From positions 682,001 to 746,000 of the forward strand of contig CASHTG010000021.1 in the NCBI GenBank assembly GCA_949357655.1: 64,000 nucleotides of DNA, in the 5' to 3' direction. Source of the stretch: Parascedosporium putredinis. Lineage: Eukaryota; Ascomycota; Sordariomycetes; Microascales; Microascaceae. How positions within the stretch are numbered: the first letter of the stretch is position 1; the number at the start of each line of letters is the position of its first letter. The notes under the pieces were generated by a model. The model was not told the origin of the DNA and did not search any database. It saw only the letters and a list, made by a program, of their open reading frames with translations. Positions 48,338-60,953 of the stretch are shown here, piece after piece. The position numbers and the translations under genes are program-made.

Positions 48338-50888
48338 ATGGATGCACGGCTGCGACTTGTTTACGACTTCATCGATAACGATCTCTACGAAAACGCCCTG
48401 TTCATCACCGAACGATTGCATGCTCTTGACCCCGAAAACGCTTCATGGACTCATCTCGTCTCCCTTTGTTGTTTGCGGTTAGGTCGAGTCGCACTCGCGG
48501 CGGAGCATAGTCGGGAAAAGGGTTTAAGGGGCCAACACCTTGGGTGCTCCTATGTATTTGCCCAGGCTTGCTTCCGCCAGAAGAATTATTCGGAGGGAAT
48601 TGCAGCCCTGAGACAAGCTCAGCCTTTATGGACTGGTAGGTTTTTTCATGCCTTGAGCCGCTCGAGGAACTTGAATCATCATGCAATCTCTAACGCGCAG
48701 TTGAAAAGATGACCAAGCTTTGTCCGAACGATTCGCCCCCGACTATGCGGCTGCTAACAGGCTGCTCGGGAAGCTCTACAAAGCGAGCGGGGATGTAAAG
48801 TCAGCGATAAACTGCTACGTCGCTGCCGTAGAGACGAATCCGTTCATGTGGGATGCGTTTACAGACCTTTGCGATAATGGTGGGGAATTTCTTTCTTTTC
48901 TTGCTACTGATGAGAGAGTACAATTACTAACAGGTTTCCTAGGTGTTCAACTGCGCGTGGGTAACATATTCAAGCTTCGAGATCACACAAGTAGCAAGAA
49001 CGACCATGGAAAATTGACAAAGGCGGCGCCATCGGACATGAATGCGACGAGCACAGTGCCCAAGGCGAATTCACTTCGAGCAGGCCAGTCTTTTGAATCG
49101 GGACTCCGCGAGGCCATGCAGCAACCGTTCTGTGTGCCGAGAAACGATGTGCCTGTTGGTGATGAAAACATGGATACAACGGAAGGCCGACCCCTTCGAA
49201 GCGTATCGGGAGACATCACCATGGGATACTCGGGCATCGCTATACCGTCTCTCTCTAAGAAGAGACAAAGGTCCGTGCTAGACGGGCCCCCAGCGGAGGT
49301 AGCAGAGTTGCGCTCCGGGCCGAGTAGGAAAGAGAACGACGTTTTTCTAGCCGCTATGCGAGTTCGTCGCTCACCATGGCCCCTCAGCGGAGGAGCGCCC
49401 GGCTACTTAACCAGACAGCCCCAGCGACGGGCCTAACAGATCGTTCGACGACTGAATCGGCAATGGCGCGGGATGCGTTCAAGCGACTAGCTCGGCCAAG
49501 GAATCCTATTCGTCCTGCAGAGCGTAAGACCTCTGCCTTGAACCGCGCGGCGAACGTTATTCGATCCTCGGCTATTGGTGCAGGGCGGGATACCAAGGCA
49601 ACAGGGCCGGCATCCCCTACCCCTGTTGGGAAAATGGGCCACCCAGGGAGGATGACTTCGGTGGCGGCGGCGGCGGCGGCGTTAGATCAGGAAAAGCTGC
49701 AGGCGCTGATGAATCTACTCCTGAAGCTTGGCGCCGGATATTATCACTTGAGCCAATTTCAACCGCAGGGATGCATTGATGCACTCTCGTCACTTCCGCC
49801 TGAGCAACAAATGACGCCATGGGTTCTCTCCAAGTTGGCTCGGGCGCAGTACGAAATGATGGCGTATGGCGAAGCGAAGTCGACCTTCCAAATATTGCGA
49901 AAGATCGCACCCTCCTGGCTCGAAGACATGGAAGTCTATTCCACCGTCCTCTGGCATCTCAAGGACGATGTGGAGCTCGCGTTCTTGGGTCACGAACTCT
50001 CCGACGACCACTACCTCTCACCGCAAACGTGGTGCGCGGTGGGAAATTCGTTCTCCTTGCAGCGCTGCCATCAGGAGGCGATCAAATGCTTCCGGAGAGC
50101 CGGCCAACTCGAGCCCCAGCTAGCGTACTCGTACTCCCTTCTAGGACACGAGCACTTTGAGGCGGAGGAGTACGGGAAGCCACCACGGCTTTCCGCAGGG
50201 CATTACAAGTTGATCCTCGACATTATTCGGCGTGGGTAGGGCTAGGCCGCGTCCAGGAGAGGCTGGGCCAAGGCGAAAAAGCCTTGAAATACTACCGCTC
50301 GGCAGAAAGGGTCAACCCGAACAATGCTGCGCTGTTGACCTACATCGCTAGGGTAAGTTTGGGCTCCTTGGGGAGGGGCTCCCGCACCCCCTCGATACTT
50401 TCGATTCGTCTAGCACATGTTTCGTTTTCGGGTGGAGACGCGCTAACACAAAGTCTTGTAGATACTCGAGAAGATGGGCAAGCACCGGCAAGCGCTAAGC
50501 TATCTGCGGCGGGGCACTGATCTTGAACCATCAGACAACTTGGGAAGCCTAATCCGGCTCCAGACGGCGAGGTTGTACCTGCGCCTCGGCCAGCCACAGG
50601 ATGCCTTGAGGGACCTGCAGCTTGTGCGGCAGATGGCACCTGACGAACCAAGCGTGCACTTCTTGTTAGGGCAGGCATTCGCGATGTCAGGTCCGACGAA
50701 GAGAGGAGAAGCGCTGCGATCTTACACCAATGCCCTCAGCCTGGACCCATCTGTAAGAGATCTCCCATCCCCAATCCCCTCTAAAAGTGGATGCACTGCA
50801 ACACTAGCACGGCGATCTTGTAGCTAACAGATGACTGTAGAATGAAACCATCAAAGATGCGATTACGATGCTTGGCAACGGCCACTAA
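48338..50888 (+). CDS. cdc27: Anaphase-promoting complex subunit Cdc27/APC3
   Basis: TPR subunit of the APC/C ubiquitin ligase (BimA in Aspergillus, Nuc2 in fission yeast) that docks the IR tails of Cdc20/Cdh1 and APC10. The start gives MDARLRLVYDFIDNDLYENA, then N-terminal TPRs (YVFAQACFRQKNYSEGIAAL, LLGKLYKASGDVKSAINCYV, TNPFMWDAFTDLCDNG). A long disordered linker follows (RSGPSRKENDVFLAAM, RRSARLLNQTAP). The C-terminal TPR array reads LALLLKLGAGYYHLSQF-like helices, YEMMAYGEAKSTFQILRKIA, WCAVGNSFSLQRCHQEAIKC, YSLLGHEHFEAEEYGKATTA, GLGRVQERLGQGEKALKYYR and ILEKMGKHRQALSYLRRGTD, ending NETIKDAITMLGNGH. Introns: 48636-48700, 48880-48942, 50353-50461, 50753-50840. Frame slips near 48706, 49375 and 50177 each fit a missing base. 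Confidence 0.93.
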
Positions 50889-53157
50889 GCCACTGCCCAC
50901 TACTGCAAACGAATCAAGGATTAATGAACCATTGATCTCATGCCGAGGACCTGTACCAATGAAACAGTTTTTTTTTCTGCTTTCTTGTTCTTCTTCTCTC
51001 TCTTATATCTCCCCGCCTAACAAGGCTCTATGGTTCTTTTTCTTTCTTTTTTTCTCTTCCCATCCATCCTTTGCTTTTAGTCGGTTCTTGCTTGCATTGT
51101 TTTCCAACTTGGTCGAAAGTTGATCGTGGGGAGGAAGCTTTTCCATGTCAACGGGCGGGCGACACTTGGGGGATGGCATTTATTGGGGAGCATCAACAAT
51201 TGCCTCGCAAACATGATTGGGGCAGCATTCGCATTGTGGGAGTATACAAGGATTCACGGTATTGCACATTCATGTTCACGCACAGCACCATTTAGCACGT
51301 TACCTTGATGATGACGAAGGAAGGGTTCGGGGCAGTGGCATGGAGCTGCATGTTGGATGGACGTATATATACTTTCCTAGGAGGGTAGCTGATTTTTTGA
51401 CAGTGCAGGGAGTGGAATATAGTAATGACGTGGTCGGAAACTTGCGGTCGAGCTGTGGTACTTGTAATCCATGGGCGAGAATAAGGGATGCCCTTTCACG
51501 TAGTCAAGGATGGCGCTCATGTCAACGGCACGGGAAGCACTGTCTCGGTACGTCCATCCGGATAATACCCGCCGAACTCTTTGCCATACAACTCGGGGTG
51601 GGCATATGCGTGGGAATAGCTAGGCACCTGTGTTATGGCCTCGGATAGTACCCGGTGCTTCTCGGGAGGCTCTCAACGTCAGCGTGGGTCTCGTCTAGAA
51701 CGTTTCAACGGACCCCTGTTTGCCACGGCGAGACTATCTCAGTTCTTGAAGCGACGCGCCAGGGTCGAGCGGGATGGCGACTGACGGCGGCGCTGGGCCA
51801 GTGACGGGACACCCCGCAAAACCTCCGAGTTAATCGAGACGTCGCCAGGTCAAGACACAGATGTGACGTCGACGATACCCTTCTCCGTAGTGGGCGGCTT
51901 GGGGCTTTTTTCTTTTTTTTTTTGTGTCTCGAGAGAACCCAGGCACGGTTGCCTTGTGATTCTGACAGGAGCATCCTTTGCCTTATGCCGTATCCATCAC
52001 AGGTGGATAGTTTTGGTGAGGTTCGCGGCTGCTCTGATCTTTTGCTATCACCTTGACAGAGAGCACGCAGTGTATAGAATCAAGCCGGTGCCAAATGCCG
52101 GGCTTGTCCGAGACCGGATTTGTCAACTTGATGCGGGCCCCATCCTGCGAGCACTTCAAAATTTGACCCTTGTGGATTTTTAACACTGAGAGATCCATAG
52201 ATTTTCTTTGCGCCAGGTAACCCGACAATCAATCTACAAGTAGAGGCAAACTAGGATATAAAGTGCGCCGGTCCCCTTCCCTCCCCTTCTCGGATCGCTA
52301 GTGAGAGATAAGAGCAGACTCGACAGACCCAGCTCTAAAGACATGGGTAATGTAGGGCTACTAGGGGTCCGGCTATGAGATTCCCCGCCAGCAACCTCGG
52401 CGGATATGGGTTCTTCCGAGGTTGCTTAGTGGTGCATGGAAGCCGCCTTCGGGGGCCGGTCCCTAAGTCCGCGGGTCCAGCGACATTTTGGCGTCGAGTG
52501 CTCCTTTGGGTGGCGTTGATTCAATGTTTCTCGTTCCCTCCATTATTACCCATTTTGGCGTCTCGAGCCGCACCCCCACTCCAAGATCCGCGGGAAGGGG
52601 ACTGAACAGTGAAGAGCAGAAGGGGGTATTGCGAGGGGTAAAAAGAAGAAACAAAAAAAGGAGGGGCAATTCGCTTCACACGGCGGCTGCGGGGACGGCA
52701 TAAAGCTTTATCGTAGGAACGAACCAACGCCCGAAAAGTGGGCAAGGATTTTTTCGCTAGCTGACGTCGGCACTTGAGTCTCCTAACATTGAACCCACCA
52801 GGCCTCCGTCCCAATTCCGACCAAGCGCCAAAACAAAGGTATTTTCAAGTGTACATCAAGCATGTGGATCCGACTTTTGACGAGCTTAGCCTTGGGGCGA
52901 CTCCGCTGCCACGCTTAGTCCCTCGTCTTTCAAGAATTGGCTTTGGGGAAATTGGAGAGCTCGAAGTCTTTTTTTTTTCTCTTTCTTTCTCTTTCCTCAT
53001 CTCCCATCTCTTTCCTTTTTCTCCTCTCTCCTCTCAATCACTTTTATATAGAACTTTACTGGGGCCTTTTTGCTCCGTGATACACTCGATCCCGTGCCGT
53101 ATCCACCCCCGCGATTCCGTGCTGCGTCTAGGCCGAAACCCCTCCATCTCCACCAAC
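50889..53157. other. Intergenic, 2.3 kb
   Basis: No supported gene. T-rich stretch 50965-51075 just after Cdc27 is probably its 3' region. A pyrimidine-rich run at 52970-53040 precedes the muconate cyclase leader and start. Confidence 0.5.
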
Positions 53158-54402
53158 ATGCCTATCCACCACCTTATGATTGGCACCTGGACCCTCCGGG
53201 TGCCATCTTCACCGTCGCTTTCGATGACGAGGCCCTGACCCTGACCCTCGTACAGAGGACTGAGATCCCCGAGGATGAGCCCATCTCGTGGATGGCCTTT
53301 GATGTAAGTTGGGCGGCGGCAACCGTCACCTAGGTTGCCCACGTGCCTTGACTCAGGAGCTCACACGCGAGTCGCGTATAGCATGCGAAGAAGAACATTT
53401 ACGGCGCCGCAATGAAGAAGTGGGGCAGCTATGCCGTGAAGACCCCTTCCGAGATTGTCCATGAAACCTCTCAACCCTTGGGCGTTGATCGTAAGTCGTA
53501 CCTTTACTCCCGCCCTGGTACAAGGGAAACAGAGGAGGACAACATTTCTCACAACCCTTTTGTAGCCCAAGCCAACTCCAAGGAGACCAACACCCGAGCC
53601 ATCTTCCTGCTCCCGGCCAAGCAGCCCCCTATGCCGTCTACTGCAACCCCTTCTACAAGCACGCCGGCTACGGCAACATCTTCCTCCTCCTCCACCGGCG
53701 CCCTCGAGACTAATATCCAAAACTACGAATACCAGCCCAACTCCGGCATCCACGGCATGGTCTTTGACCCCACCGAAACCTACCTCTACTCTGCCGATTT
53801 GACCGCCAACAAGCTTTGGTGCCACCGCAAGGACCCCGCCGACCCCGACTCCGGCAAGGTCGTGCTCGTCGGCTCCGTCGACGCCCCCGGCGAAAAGGAC
53901 CACCCCGCTGGGTCGCCATGCACCCCACCGGCAACTACCTGTACGCGCTCATGGAGAAGGGCAACCGCATCTGCGAGTACGTCATCAACCCGGAGACGCA
54001 CATGCCCATCTACACCCACCGCCACTTCCCCTCATCCCTCCCGGCATCCCCGACCGCTGGACCATGTACCGCGCCGACGTGTGTGCCCTCACGTTTAGCG
54101 GCAAGTACATGTTCGCCTCCAGCCGCGCCAACAGCTTCGATCTGACCGGCTACGTCTCCGCCTTCAAGCTGGCCGACAGCGGCAGCATCGAGAGGCAGAT
54201 CCTCCTTAACCCCACCCCCACCAGCGGCGGTCACAGCAATGCCGTCGCCCCCTGCGACTGGAGCGACGAGTGGGTGGCCATCACGGATGACCAGGAGGGC
54301 TGGATCGAGATCTACAGGTGGCAGGATGAGTTCCTCGCCAGGGTTGCCAGGTTGAGGATTCCCGAGCCCGGCTTCGGCATGAATGCGATTTGGTATGATT
54401 AG
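53158..54402 (+). CDS. Carboxy-cis,cis-muconate cyclase (beta-propeller lactonase)
   Basis: Fungal 3-carboxy-cis,cis-muconate lactonising enzyme type: turns 3-carboxy-cis,cis-muconate into 3-carboxymuconolactone in the protocatechuate branch of the beta-ketoadipate pathway; a seven-bladed propeller unrelated to the bacterial enzyme. Start MPIHHLMIGTWTPPGAIFTV; later YEYQPNSGIHGMVFDPTETY, WVAMHPTGNYLYALMEKGNR, ICEYVINPETHMPIYTHRHF, NPTPTSGGHSNAVAPCDWSD and EPGFGMNAIWYD at the end. Introns 53304-53381 and 53491-53565. Frame slips at C runs near 53193, 53630, 53660, 53908 and 54033; each but the compensating one at 53660 is cured by one more C. No other aromatic-catabolism gene is nearby, so its pathway role rests on homology. 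Members of this fold also include other lactonases, so substrate is inferred. Confidence 0.88.
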
Positions 54403-55151
54403 GCAGCGCCTCTTAGAGCGTGGGGAAAATGAAGACAAATATAAAAAGAAAAAAGCCAAAGGCAAAAGGCAAGGGAATGGAAGGTACGCAATGATATAGG
54501 CATTAGAAGGCGTCTAGAACGGAATAGTCGAGCGAAGGGGAGGGGAGGAGTAGCATCTATGAACAACAAATTAATGATTGAATCCTGGATGCATCTATCA
54601 ATGAAATAATATCAATTGATCATCAATTGGCGACAACTGCAACGGTGGGGAGCTTGCCAAGTATCGTCGCGCTTGGGAGACGAGACGCGAGCTTTCATCG
54701 CGTCTGGAAAATCCACTTTAGCAGCCCCTCCAAAATAAGGTGATCAATGTACTTTTAGCCAAAGTTTTGGTGGCAGGTACCAAATCCTTTGCAAAGTCGC
54801 GTCCGTCAATGCTCCCTTCTAAACACCGCTGTCAGGTGACCGCCTGCTCTCTTCGCGTTTCTGCCTCCCGCGAACTTGACCAGCGCCATCACGTCCAATT
54901 CATGTCCCACTAATACCGGACGCGCTTTACTAGGCCCAAATTTCTTGTTCCAGCGAAACCTCCCTTTGAGAAACACAGCAACTCGTGGCCGAACTAGAAG
55001 GACGTCCTTGTCGAAAAACCCGCCGATTCTGGTTTGAAGAGATAGTATCCTCATTTTTACCCCAAGCTAAACGTAGAATTCCTTTCCGCAGCCTGGTCGT
55101 TGCCTTGCCTTGTCGAGCCTTGCCGGCCTGTTGGGAGCTTTGGAACGAAGA
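54403..55151. other. Intergenic, 0.75 kb
   Basis: Between two plus-strand genes. Contains the palindrome ATCAATTGAT at 54611-54620 with a second partial copy directly after it. No coding signal. Confidence 0.5.
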
Positions 55152-58010
55152 ATGGGGGCAAGCCGCTTTTCGCGCAATGCTCGATTGCATTTGTTTCGAG
55201 TTCAGAGCTGCCTTCTAAGAAAATTGCAGATGTAAGTGTTTGCTCGCCTCTTGGATCTGCGTCAATGAGGACCGGCATGCATCGTGCTTCGTGGTGCGAT
55301 GTGCGTGTTGCTAATAGGTCCTGCGAATAGCTCTCCGCAATCATTCAGAACAATGGAGGCGAGGTCTGCGAACCGAGATTCGATGGCTCGATCCCCGTCG
55401 AAAAGGTCACACACATCGTTTCGAACACTATCGACTTCCCGCAGTATACGGAGGCGCAGGCCCTCATGATCCCCATCGTCACCTACACCTGGATCCAGCT
55501 CTCGCTCGCCAAGAGCCGCCTAGCACAAATCCGACCTTTTTCGCCCGATCCTCGCATGATATTCTCCTCCGTCGTCATCACCTGCGCCGGCTTACCGGTA
55601 ACAGACAGGGAAAGCATCATCGGCGCCACGGCCGCGCTTGGGGCATGGACTCCCCTGATGTGACGCGCCTTACCACACATATCTGCGCGCTATCAGCGGA
55701 TCACCCCATGTGTGTCGAAGCGAAAGCAAAAGGATACAAGGCCAAGATCGTATTGCCTCATTGGTAAGTAGACTTCCGATCCTCTTCTCATTTTCCTTTT
55801 TTTCTTCTTTTTTTCCCCTTGCCCTATTGCAAGCTTTGCTCCCCGAATGTCTGCTTACTGGAAGTTTTGCCGCCGCTAGGTTTGACGATTGCTTCAAGCT
55901 AGGCAAGCGAATCGACGAAAGTCCCTACCTCCTCCCCAACGCGGCGATCCTCGATGCCAACTCAAACGAGTTTGTGGAGCTCCCATCTAGCCAGCACCTC
56001 GAAGGCGCCTCTAGCGCACGACCCGCCCACCTCCTTCCACCCACCCAAAGCTCCGCCAGAGAACCCCTAACCGTGTTCAAGAACAAAACCGTCATGTTGG
56101 CCGATGATCTGGCGCTCACCTCGCGCTTACGGACCATCATCGAAGAAGTCATCACGGCCTCTAATGGTGACGTGACAACGACAGTCGATGAATGCAACAT
56201 GTTCATCTGCCAGTACCGAGACGGGGAGGATTATGTGAGAGCGGCAAGGCTTTGCAAAGACGTCGGCAACCTTGCCTGGTTGTACCACCTCCTCACGACC
56301 GACCAGTGGTCGTCGCCCTTGCGCCGTCTCCTGCACTACCCCATCCCCAAAAATGGCATTCCCGGGTTCGAGGGCTTCAAAATCACCCTATCTAACTACG
56401 GAGGTGAGGCGCGGACGTACCTCGAGAACCTCATTAAGGCTTCAGGGGCTACGTATACCAAGACGATGAAGGCCGAGAATACCCACCTGATTACGGCGCG
56501 CGACAACAGTGAGAAGTGCGAAGCCGCCGCGGACTGGGGCATCAGCATGGTCAACCATCTTTGGGTTGAAGAGAGCTATGCCAAGTGCGCTGTTCAACCG
56601 TGCAGTAACAAGAAGTACACCCACTTCCTCGCGTACGAATCTAGGGGAAGTCATTGGGCAGACATTCTTTGACGAGGCTAAGCTACGGGAGAAGTACTAT
56701 CCGGGCGACGACGACGATCTCCCCGTTCTGCTCAGCGTAGGCGCCAGATCCTGGATACTGCGCAGGCTTACGCGTACGACCAAGGGCCTGCAGAAGGCGT
56801 GGCTATTGGTGCCGACAATGTCAAGGTGTGGCGTGAGGAAGCTGCCAGGGAAGCGGCGAAACCCGAGACACCGGCGCCCAAGAAGCGCTACGTAGCGTCG
56901 GGCAAGGAGAATGACGAGTCGCTCCTGTCCACTGGTGGTAGGAGCGCGAAGAGCAAAGCCGCGGCAACCCTGAGGCTCCTTGCTACTGACATGGAGCAAT
57001 ATGAGAAGGAGAAGAAGCGGCATAGCAAGGACGGTCGGGGCCCATGGGGCGGCAAGAGAGCGGCAGACCAGCTCGATATGGCGGTAGATGAGGAGAAGGA
57101 TGCCGAAAAGGAAAAGGAGAAGACGAAGAGGGGGAAGAGGGGCGCCAAGGTCACGCCCACCGCGGAGGTGGAATCGGAAGAGGAGGTTGAGGCTGATGAT
57201 GGGAAGCCCAGCAAGAAGAAGAGGAAGATTGACAAGCCGTACAACATGACAGTGACAATCACTGGCTACTCACGCTGGGTCGATGGCGTGAAGAAGGAAG
57301 ACAAGGACAGGGTAAGTGGATGGAAATATGTCTATTATCGCATGTTGCCAAAACCCTGGGCGCGGACCCTTGTGCTAACGTGTGGTTGCGTATAGATGAA
57401 GCTAGCAGAACTTGGTATCCGGGTCCTGCCGGAGAACAGCGCCTGCCAGTATCTGGTGGCTCCTCGGGTCCTGCGTACCATAAAGTTCTTATGTGGGCTC
57501 ATCCGTGGGGCGACTGTGATCTCGACCGAGTTCATTGACCACGTCTTGACGAGCAAGGAGATTGTCGATCCGAACGACTTTATCCTCGTGGATAAGGAGG
57601 GCGAAAAGATGTACAACATGAAGCTCTCCACATCGGTTGCCCGGGCCCGAGCCAACTCTGGCAAGCTTCTCCAGGGAGTGCCCATCTACTGCACGCCACA
57701 TATCCGGCACGGGGCCAAGACGTATGAGACGATTGCCCGGGCGTGCCACGCCATCTGGAAGACGTACGACGGCAAGCACAGCACCATCAAGAAAACGACA
57801 CGTGAGGAGGACGGTGGTCTCCCGCCGGATCCGGTGTACCTCCTAACATCGAGCACGCCGGCGGAAAAGGAGCTCTTCCCCAAGTTTATCAAAATGGCCG
57901 AGGACGGCAACATGGAGCCGAGGATCGTGTCGCCGGACTGGCTCCTCCAGGTATGCATGAAGCAGGAGGTCAAGTACGACAAGCAGTTTGCGGCAGAGGG
58001 CATGGCGTAG
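55152..58010 (+). CDS. rtt107: Six-BRCT DNA-damage scaffold, Rtt107/Brc1-like
   Basis: Chromatin-bound scaffold (budding yeast Rtt107, fission yeast Brc1) that reads gamma-H2A through its C-terminal BRCT pair and recruits repair factors at stalled forks. With one more G in the run at 55154-55158 the start reads MGGKPLFAQCSIAFVSSSEL. Six BRCT units are visible: around VTHIVSNTIDFPQY; ITCAGLPVTDRESIIGATAA; the ECNMFICQYRDGEDYVRAAR region; KITLSNYGGEARTYLENLIK with WGISMVNHLWVEES; YNMTVTITGYSRW with KFLCGLIRGATVISTEFIDH; and VYLLTSSTPAEKELF with IVSPDWLLQVCMKQEVKYD. Between units 4 and 5 is a charged linker with an NLS-like SKKKRKIDKP. Introns: 55232-55330, 55764-55879, 57312-57395. Further slips near 55643, 56632 and 56727. 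Confidence 0.9.
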
Positions 58011-58545
58011 CGCGATGGAGGAAAGGAGGCGAGAATCGGAATGGCATTCACGCTGGAATTTTGCATCTTCATATCATCATGGGAGCTTGGTGGGAAATGC
58101 GGGGTTGGAGAAAACTTGCTTGTTATGGCCCTGGTTATCTTGTTGCTCTCTCTTCCCTCTTCCCCATTTCTTCAATATTGTGTTTTTTCAATATCAAGCG
58201 GGAGTCTGGGCATGTGTTGGCACCCATGGTTGGGTGGGGTTGGCAGTTTTGTTTCTTTTTCTTCTTCGTCTTCTATCTTTTTCTTCTGTTGCCAGTCGGG
58301 TTTACGTGTACAGCTGTAGTTGACTAGTGTTTTAACTCTAGACCTAGGTCTTTTAGAGACGGGAGGATGGCAACTCATATGCTGATGAAGAATGGATCTT
58401 TTTATTAGGATGCACAGACAAGTCAATCGCGGCAACGAGGAACAATAGATGTCTATATGGGTATAGAAGGGACGAAGAGAAGAAGCCGTGAGGAAATGCC
58501 CGGGGTCGCACGCTGTTGGCTCGACCGTTGGCTTGGCGCGCATGT
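58011..58545. terminator. Convergent 3' region (Rtt107-like / VPS25)
   Basis: 535 bases between two stop codons on opposite strands. T-rich on plus at 58240-58290. Both poly(A) sites should lie here; exact sites cannot be set. Confidence 0.4.
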
Positions 58546-59352
58546 TTATGCAAAGAACTTTACACCCTGTGAGTCCTCCTGGCCGAAGATTTGGGCCTTG
58601 TTCCTCTTGACGAGGATCTGAAGCGCCTTGATCATCAGCTCCCGGTCGAGGCCGTAGAATTCTGGTTCTTCAAGTCAGTAACAGGGCGGTGCGTTTGACA
58701 AGGGGTTGGGACGGAGGTGGCAACGACGAAGCATAGAAGATGTGATGCGCCAAGAAAAAGAAAAAGGATTGATAGGGAACCCACCCGTGCCACGACAAGC
58801 CTCGCCCTCCGTCAGTTCGTACACGGTCAAGACCGTGCCCCTCTGCGCGGTGTCGTCCACCCACTTCTCGACGAGGGCAGCCCACTCTTCGGGAGTCCGC
58901 CAAAAGACCCACCACACGTCGCGGGTGGCGTCGCCAGCAGCCGCGGCGCCAGAGGAGGAGCCGGCACCGGAACCGGACGCGGAGACATACGGGTCCGCGC
59001 GGCCCTTGCGCATAAACTCGAGGACCTCGCGGATATCGGCGAGGGAGAGGCGGCGGTTGATGGCGGGGTTGTGGAACAGGATGGCTTCGGGGGCGGGCTG
59101 CGCAGAGCCCGTCGTCGTCGTCGCCGTCGTCGTCGTTGACAGGGAGGAGGAGGAGGGCGGTTGGCTCTGGGATTGGGAGAGGGAGATGCGGTGGAGGCGG
59201 TGGTGGCGGCAAAAGGCGAGGACGAGGGAGGACCACTTGGTGAGCTGGGCGTGGTGGGTTGTGAGGTTGGTTTGGCGGGTGAAGAAGGGGGAAGTGGTAT
59301 TCGCGGGGAAGGCGAAGGGGTCCAGGGGCCCCGCGACGCCCGGGGCGCTCAT
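58546..59352 (-). CDS. vps25: ESCRT-II subunit VPS25
   Basis: VPS25 links ESCRT-II to ESCRT-III (VPS20) in multivesicular-body sorting; two copies per complex, each of two winged helices. Exons 59352-58785 and 58661-58546 join in frame without correction to 227 residues. Signatures: FAFPANTTSPFFTRQTNLTT with the PPFFT-like N-terminal motif, HHAQLTKWSSLVLAFCRHH, NPAINRRLSLADIREVLEFM, DVWWVFWRTPEEWAALVEKW and EFYGLDRELMIKALQILVKR, ending IFGQEDSQGVKFFA. Two low-complexity inserts (Ser/Thr-rich near residues 60-82, Gly/Ser/Ala-rich near 125-145) make it longer than usual VPS25 proteins. The 123-base intron has a GTGGGT donor. Identification is firm. Confidence 0.94.
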
Positions 59353-60915
59353 CGGTCTCGAAGGTGCTTGATATTCCTTTTTTTCTCTGATACCGTCTTA
59401 GGAGAGATGGATGTCGCGTTCGGTGCTTGCTTGCCGTTCACTCTTGTCCTTTGCTCCGTCTTTTTGATAACTCTCGTTTCAATGGGTTTGTGCCTGCTTT
59501 CGAAAGGATAGAGGAAGCCTCGAAGCTCGGCGGCCGGACGATTCGGGCTCGAAACGTGTGGATATGGCTGAGAAAGCGGCCCGGTGGGAGGATCGGTATC
59601 CCGGCGGAATGGGCAGTGGCTACAATTCTGCTCTCCTTGGGAAAGAAGGGGAGAGATAATGTATTGGTGATGGCAAATGCACGCTACATAAATATTGGAT
59701 GTGATGCTCGCTGAATGGTGGCTCCAGGGAGATGAAAATAGCCCAGGCTCCCCCACCATCGACCAAGAGCTACCCCGCTATTCGACATGTGCCTTTAGAA
59801 AATTGTGGTGATCGATAACGCCCTGGCCCTCCAAGGAACAACCTCCAACGTACATAATGGATGTACCCACAATGACGTCCCAAAGTTGAGCACGACACCC
59901 ATTCAATCGTGCCCCGGGCCCCTGCTACAGGCTCTAATGTTATTTTAAGAATCTTCGCGTCTACTAAGATCTACACATTCATTACTTCCATATATACCGA
60001 GGTATAATTCCCCAAATAAAACACCTTTAGAGAGCTCGAGGAGGGATAAGCTACCACCATCGATAAGTGCTGAAGTAACAGCTATTCTCGTCTTCGAGCC
60101 ATGGCGCTCCTCGACCGACAACACGCTTGCAACATATATCCAAAACTGACAGCCTGCCATCGTCGCGATCGCAAGGCGCCGAGTATCCCAGCAGGCTAGG
60201 GGGAGCTTTTTATCAATGTTTGTGGGAAAAGAGTAAATCGCTTTGATTTTACACCCAATCATATCCTTTCGGCGCATCTAATAATAGTAAGAGAAAGAAG
60301 AAAAACACAAGCGAAGAAAGAGCTCGAATCTAGTGATAATAAAACATGGATCCAGTGTCCTCTCAAAAAACACCATGCAGAATCAACGTGGAGAGCGGAT
60401 CTCGTCTCTGAAATACCAAAAGAAAAAAAAGGACGAAAAAAAAGAAGAATCCCAACGATTGCCTTCCCTATGTTTCCTGGCCGGCTTCGTCAATATCTGG
60501 TTGGATGTTGAGGCGGCGTATTCGCTGTCAAAATATACAAAACGAAAATAAAGAAAATAAGGGAGGAGGAGAAGAAGGAGGAGCAGTTTTTCTTTTGGAA
60601 AGGGACGGAAAAAACGCCAACGCCCGCTCATCCCCGTCATGCAAAGATGTTATTGTGTATCCAAGAAACGTGCATACGTATATCAAGGTGCGATTTGAGA
60701 GTTCAGTGGGTGACAGAGAAAAAGGGAAGGGAGGATCGTAACCAAAGGAGCATGAGGCAGAGAGTCGATCTGCATCGCCGTAGGGCTGGCGGATGGCGGG
60801 TGTTGCGATCGGAGAGGGGCCGTTTGAAAAAGCAGAGAGTCCAGGCCTCCGAAACGCCCAGCGGTGCTCCCCATTCCGAGCCAAGAGAGATTCTAACAAG
60901 ACATAGGGAAATAGA

Positions 60916-60953
<38 letters not shown>

